Below, piece after piece: positions 59,094 through 64,000 of a stretch of 64,000 bases of DNA. Made by a program: the position numbers and the translations under genes. The notes beneath the pieces are model-generated. The model made no database searches. It saw only the letters and a program-made list of their open reading frames with translations, and was not told the origin of the DNA. How positions within the stretch are numbered: the first letter of the stretch is position 1; every line of letters starts with the position of its first letter. This stretch comes from Macrobrachium rosenbergii (Eukaryota > Arthropoda > Malacostraca > Decapoda > Palaemonidae), in NCBI RefSeq assembly GCF_040412425.1, contig NC_089755.1:52864298-52928297 (forward strand), given 5' to 3'.

Positions 59094-59293
59094 AATTAAA
59101 ATAAGTAGGGTTATTAAAATAAGTATTAGCTGCAGAGAGACAACAATGACATCAGAGGGTTATTAAAATACGTATTAGCTGCAGAAAGACACCAATCTCA
59201 ATAAAAGAAGCAGGTAAGGTATTTAAACATTATAAATGAGAGACTCGCTTGCAGATTGGCTCCACATCTTCGAGGTCCTCCCTTTTCTGGGTC

Positions 59294-59361
<68 letters not shown>
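59028..59361. repeat. Two (GA)n arrays with a ~55-bp duplication between
   Basis: GA at 59028-59088 and 59296-59361. Between them gggttattaaaata and gtattagctgcag occur twice (about 59108 and 59156). Confidence 0.92.
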
Positions 59362-59824
59362 CAAGTTCCTTCTCAGCATTCTTTATGGAGACAATACCTT
59401 ATCATATCTTGTCCATGGAGAAGAATACATATTGCCTCCTATTCCAAGAAGGTTACAAAAACCGCACCTTCTCTATAAGGTACGTCACTCCTATCACATT
59501 ACTTTTTTACTATTTTTTTTTAGAGGAAGAACCACTGTTTCATAAACCTTTTAAAAGTGTTTGATAAAGCCATCGATTTGCGCCGTCAATTTCCCAGTGA
59601 ATTTCAATGCTTCATTCGCGCTGGGTGACCTGATAATATCGAGTGCATCCTGCTTTGCTACTCTGAAGACACACGCGCACAGGCTATTATACCGATAACG
59701 CCTGGTCTCTTTAGGTTGTCAATCGTGTCACTTTCAAGACGATAAAATCCTATACAGATTCTGAACGTTCCCTGGATGCCGTATGTCACTTGGCGAGTTT
59801 CAAAGAGCTCCCGGAAGAATTTTT

Positions 59825-59840
<16 letters not shown>
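59362..59840. other. Unassigned, no gene seen
   Basis: Nothing supportable beyond a T-run at 59512-59521. Confidence 0.5.
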
Positions 59841-60972
<1,132 letters not shown>

Positions 60973-60973
60973 A

Positions 60974-61240
60974 TCTTCTTCTTCTTCTTCTTCTTCTTCT
61001 TCTTTTAACGTGCTTTTTTCCCATTTTTGTATGGGGTAAGCACGATGCCTTCTTTTGAAGGACTTTTGATTTGGCTTTGGGGTAGACCTGTAGTCTCGAT
61101 CGGCTGCCCTGCCTGACATCGCTTAGACCCCGGTAGCGTATGTTTCATGTATCATACCCGACCCAACGCCCTTTCTTCCCAGCAGCGAGAAGTTGTTGCG
61201 CGGGTAGGGCGAGAGTTCGAGACGTGTGAGATGTTTGTTA
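60974..61240 (-). mobile_element. Probable retroelement 3' end with (AAG)n tail
   Basis: A CTT array (60974-61003) followed by taacgtgcttttttcccatt, ggggtagacctgtagtctcg and tgccctgcctgacatcgctt. I recall this block as a dispersed arthropod repeat. On the minus strand it would end in an AAG tail. The class is not established. Confidence 0.5.
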
Positions 61241-61470
61241 TGTTTTTAGAAGGTGTTGTAGTGGCTTTGTTTTGTGTGTGTATTTAGTCAGTAACACCCA
61301 TTTGCTTTTTAAGCAACCTATCCGTTGATTACATATATAATCCCGGGATGTCATCTTAAATATGCACCAGAAATAGAAACTGAAAAGAGAGACCTAAAGC
61401 AAGAAAGCTCGCTAAAACAGTCAGTAAAAATAAAAGCACAGATAACAGCATAAATAATATTTAAAAGAAC

Positions 61471-61780
61471 AACAAGTAAAAAATGCGTAGAAGTTTCTTC
61501 GGCGCAATCGAGTTTTCTGCTGTATGAGCCGTGGCCCAAGAAACTTTGACCACGGACCGGTGGTGGCCTATCCTGTATCGTTGCCAGAAGCAAAATAAAA
61601 TTAAAAACTACCGAAGCTAGAGGGCTGCAATTTGGTGTGTTTGATGATTGGGGGTTGGATGATCAACACACCATTTTGCAGCCCTCTAGCCTCAGTAGTT
61701 TTTACGATCTGAGGGCGGACAGAAAGAGCGCGGACGGACAGATAAAGCCGGCACAATAGTTTTCTTTTACAGAAAACTAA
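61471..61780. mobile_element. Family D element, copy 7, internally shortened
   Basis: Left end aacaagtaaaaaatgcgtag, then a deletion of the first hairpin region, the long palindrome (about 61604-61706) with only a few mismatches between its arms, and the terminal hairpin. Confidence 0.88.
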
Positions 61781-62070
61781 AACGACGAGGTTCTTACATA
61801 ATGAAGCATATATAACAATGTTTAAACCAAAATACTACTGACCATGAAGAGAGCATTCAAGATCATCTAAAGGAGAACTTATGATGAACTCTCCACAACA
61901 GACCGGAGAGGACATAATTGTTCTTTTCCATAAATGAGTGAAGAGAATGTGCGAAGCGGCCTTCTCCCCAGTTGAGCCAAAAGAACTTGTGAACATTTCT
62001 CTTCAACTGGCAGACCCTTCATTCCCTTCGTTCTAAACGGGGACAACTTACTGTAAATCTTTCATTACTT
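61781..62070. other. Unassigned, no gene seen
   Basis: Nothing supportable. Confidence 0.5.
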
Positions 62071-62076
62071 CTCTCT

Positions 62077-62245
<169 letters not shown>

Positions 62246-62316
62246 CACATAATGACTGATAAAAGTAAACTGGTCTTATAAGAACAGGCCATCGACGTCG
62301 GAAGCAAATAATTCGG

Positions 62317-62318
<2 letters not shown>

Positions 62319-62389
<71 letters not shown>
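62319..62389. repeat. (GA)n microsatellite
   Basis: GA array. Confidence 0.96.
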
Positions 62390-62392
<3 letters not shown>

Positions 62393-62810
62393 ATCAGAGC
62401 TATGAAAAAGCAGGCAGGCAAGACATTTGAAAGGACAAGTATACGTGATGGAGAGATGGGAGTGATAAATCCGAAGTCCAACGGGCTGAACAAGCAGGTA
62501 GGCTGGGGGAGGTCCTAATGGCATAAGTATGCGTTCGACCTAGCGATCGTGGGCAAACGACCCAGCAACCTGTAATAAAGAGGCCTGTACCCTACCCCAA
62601 CCTCAGGTTGCACGCCCAACGTTCAACGGCTGAACTAAACGGATGCAAAGGGCGGTCTTGTTTTCCTTTTGCTTTATGCTTCGCTGCAAGCGGCAAGGGG
62701 ACACTCCCATGCCATTCACCAGACCTGACCTTATTCTGTTGTTCTCTTGGTCCTATATTTCTCCATTTTTTTTTTCTTTCTTCCTTTTTGCAATCTATTT
62801 TGGCGTAGCT
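62390..62810. other. Unassigned, no gene seen
   Basis: Short frames near 62608-62828 have no known domain. Confidence 0.5.
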
Positions 62811-62871
62811 TGCTCTTTCAATAAATAGTATTTTTGCTTGGTTTCACAATATTTTGGTCTCAAGAAATAAA

Positions 62872-62934
<63 letters not shown>

Positions 62935-63062
62935 CTCTTTTAATAAATAGTTTTTTTGCTTAGTTTCACAAGATTTTGGTCGCAAGAAATAAATAATAAT
63001 GATAATAATAATGTTCTTTCAATAAATAGTATTTTTGCTTAGTTTCACAAGATTTTGGTGGC

Positions 63063-63140
<78 letters not shown>

Positions 63141-63170
63141 AAGAAGAAGAAGAAGAAGAAGAAGAAGAAG
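62811..63170. repeat. Compound array with AAAT/AAT, ending in (AAG)n
   Basis: Three units share tcaataaatagtatttttgc and tttcacaagattttggt, each followed by AAAT or AAT repeats. The last AAT tract (63063-63111) switches directly to AAG (63112-63170). Confidence 0.93.
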
Positions 63171-63461
63171 ATTATAATGATTAACTGGATTGCAATTTCT
63201 TTGCTGTCCCACTCTCAACTAAAGTTTCCTACCTCAATTAGTTTTGGGGGTCTTAAATATGAATTATAAGACAGCAGGACAAAAAAACTTCCCAGCAGTC
63301 CTACTCACGAGGGAAGGGGGGGGGGAGAGTACTAACCTTCATACTCTCGCCCTCAACTACACACTAAAATCAACCTTATGGCACCCTCAAATCTTCTCTA
63401 GGTGCAATGGCGACGGAGAAAGATAGACCTATTGAATGAGGGTGAATGGTAAAAGTTAATT

Positions 63462-63512
63462 ATATCTTAGTTTAACCAGACCACTGAGCTGATTAACAGT
63501 TCGGCAATATGC
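63462..63512 (-). mobile_element. SINE A fragment, copy 8
   Basis: Atatcttagtttaaccagac and ctgagctgattaacag, then the copy breaks off. Confidence 0.75.
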
Positions 63513-63550
63513 TGTCATAACGATAGGCATCAAATAGACTGATAGACAGA

Positions 63551-63866
63551 ACGTGGAAGTTAGGCCAAAGGCCAAGCGCTGGGACCTATGATAAGGTCAT
63601 TCGTCGCTGAAATGGAAACTGACAGTAAAAGGTTTGAAAGGTGTGACAGGAGGAAAACCTTGCAGCTGCACTAAGAATCAGGTATTAGGAGAGAGTGGAA
63701 AGTAAGATGGAAAAAGGAGAATGTGAAAGGACGCACAGTAAAAGGAACGAAAGGGGTTGCAGCTAGGGGCCGAAGGGACGCTGCAAAGAACCCTAAGTAA
63801 CGCCTACAGTGCAGTGCACCACATGAGGTGCACTGACGGCACTAACCCCCTACCCTCACTACTACG
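63551..63866 (-). mobile_element. Family C retroposon, copy 12, near full length
   Basis: All C landmarks are present, from agttaggccaaaggccaag to gaggtgcactgacggcacta and a short C-rich end. Confidence 0.87.
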
Positions 63867-64000
63867 GTTATACGGAGCTGGATTTTACCTGTACCCAATT
63901 CTGTCGCGTGGAGCTCAGTTTTACCTACATCCGCATCTTTAGGTATGTGGAGCTTGGATTTACCTAAACCAGGAGCTATAGATCAGTAGATGCTGTAAGT
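63867..64000. repeat. Diverged ~40-bp minisatellite running off the window
   Basis: About three related units (gagctggattttacct, gagctcagttttacct, gagcttggatttacct) at ~40-bp spacing continue toward the right edge. Confidence 0.65.

Noticed and set aside
62811..63170. Telomere-type repeat
   Set aside because: No TTAGG-type tandem was seen here or anywhere in the window. The arrays are AAAT, AAT and AAG.

Overview
The window looks like gene-poor, repeat-saturated DNA from a eukaryote, most likely a decapod crustacean. The evidence for that placement is very dense dinucleotide and trinucleotide microsatellites (TA, GA/CT, AAT/ATT, CA/GT) and several interspersed families that I associate from memory with shrimp, prawn and crab genomes. 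No search was run, so the taxon is an inference. I find no convincing host protein-coding gene, no rRNA and no functional tRNA. Most long open frames are translations of microsatellites or minisatellites.

The one clear coding relic is an RTE/BovB-like non-LTR retrotransposon fragment at 25484-27105. It has an almost intact reverse transcriptase frame, one in-frame stop, a (GAT)n-type tail that extends the open frame, and a candidate 10-bp target-site duplication.

Interspersed families, named here for reference: (A) a tRNA-derived SINE, eight copies or fragments; (B) a second tRNA-derived SINE with an AAT tail, including a local three-fold tandem; (C) a ~310-bp retroposon, twelve copies or fragments, four of them bounded by 11-15-bp target-site duplications; (D) a ~300-410-bp multi-hairpin element, seven copies; (E) a tRNA-like fragment with TA repeats. 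Single inverted-repeat elements include a hAT-like MITE with a perfect 8-bp duplication (208-497), a 693-bp terminal-inverted-repeat element (27357-28049), a 247-bp TA-flanked candidate MITE (46134-46380) and several short foldbacks.

Tandem arrays fill most of the rest. The largest are a 62-bp satellite (20061-21655, ~26 units), an AT-rich ~90-bp array (28085-29730) and an array with embedded (ATT)n (55828-57968, ~22 units). The same design, a unique spacer repeated in tandem with a microsatellite embedded in every unit, occurs in about ten separate places. Several apparently unique stretches are old, strongly diverged minisatellites, some interrupted by family C insertions.

Layout: 1-8.5 kb microsatellites, hAT MITE and C copies; 9-18 kb D copies, decayed minisatellites and SINEs; 18.6-21.7 kb satellites, including a segment where two repeats look blended (possible assembly artefact); 22-25 kb GA/ATT arrays; 25.5-28 kb RTE and TIR element; 28-32 kb arrays; 32-55 kb mixed SINE, C, D and microsatellites; 55.8-58 kb ATT satellite; 58-64 kb TA/GA arrays with E, D and C copies. 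I found no novel cellular or defence system. The interest lies in repeat biology and assembly quality.
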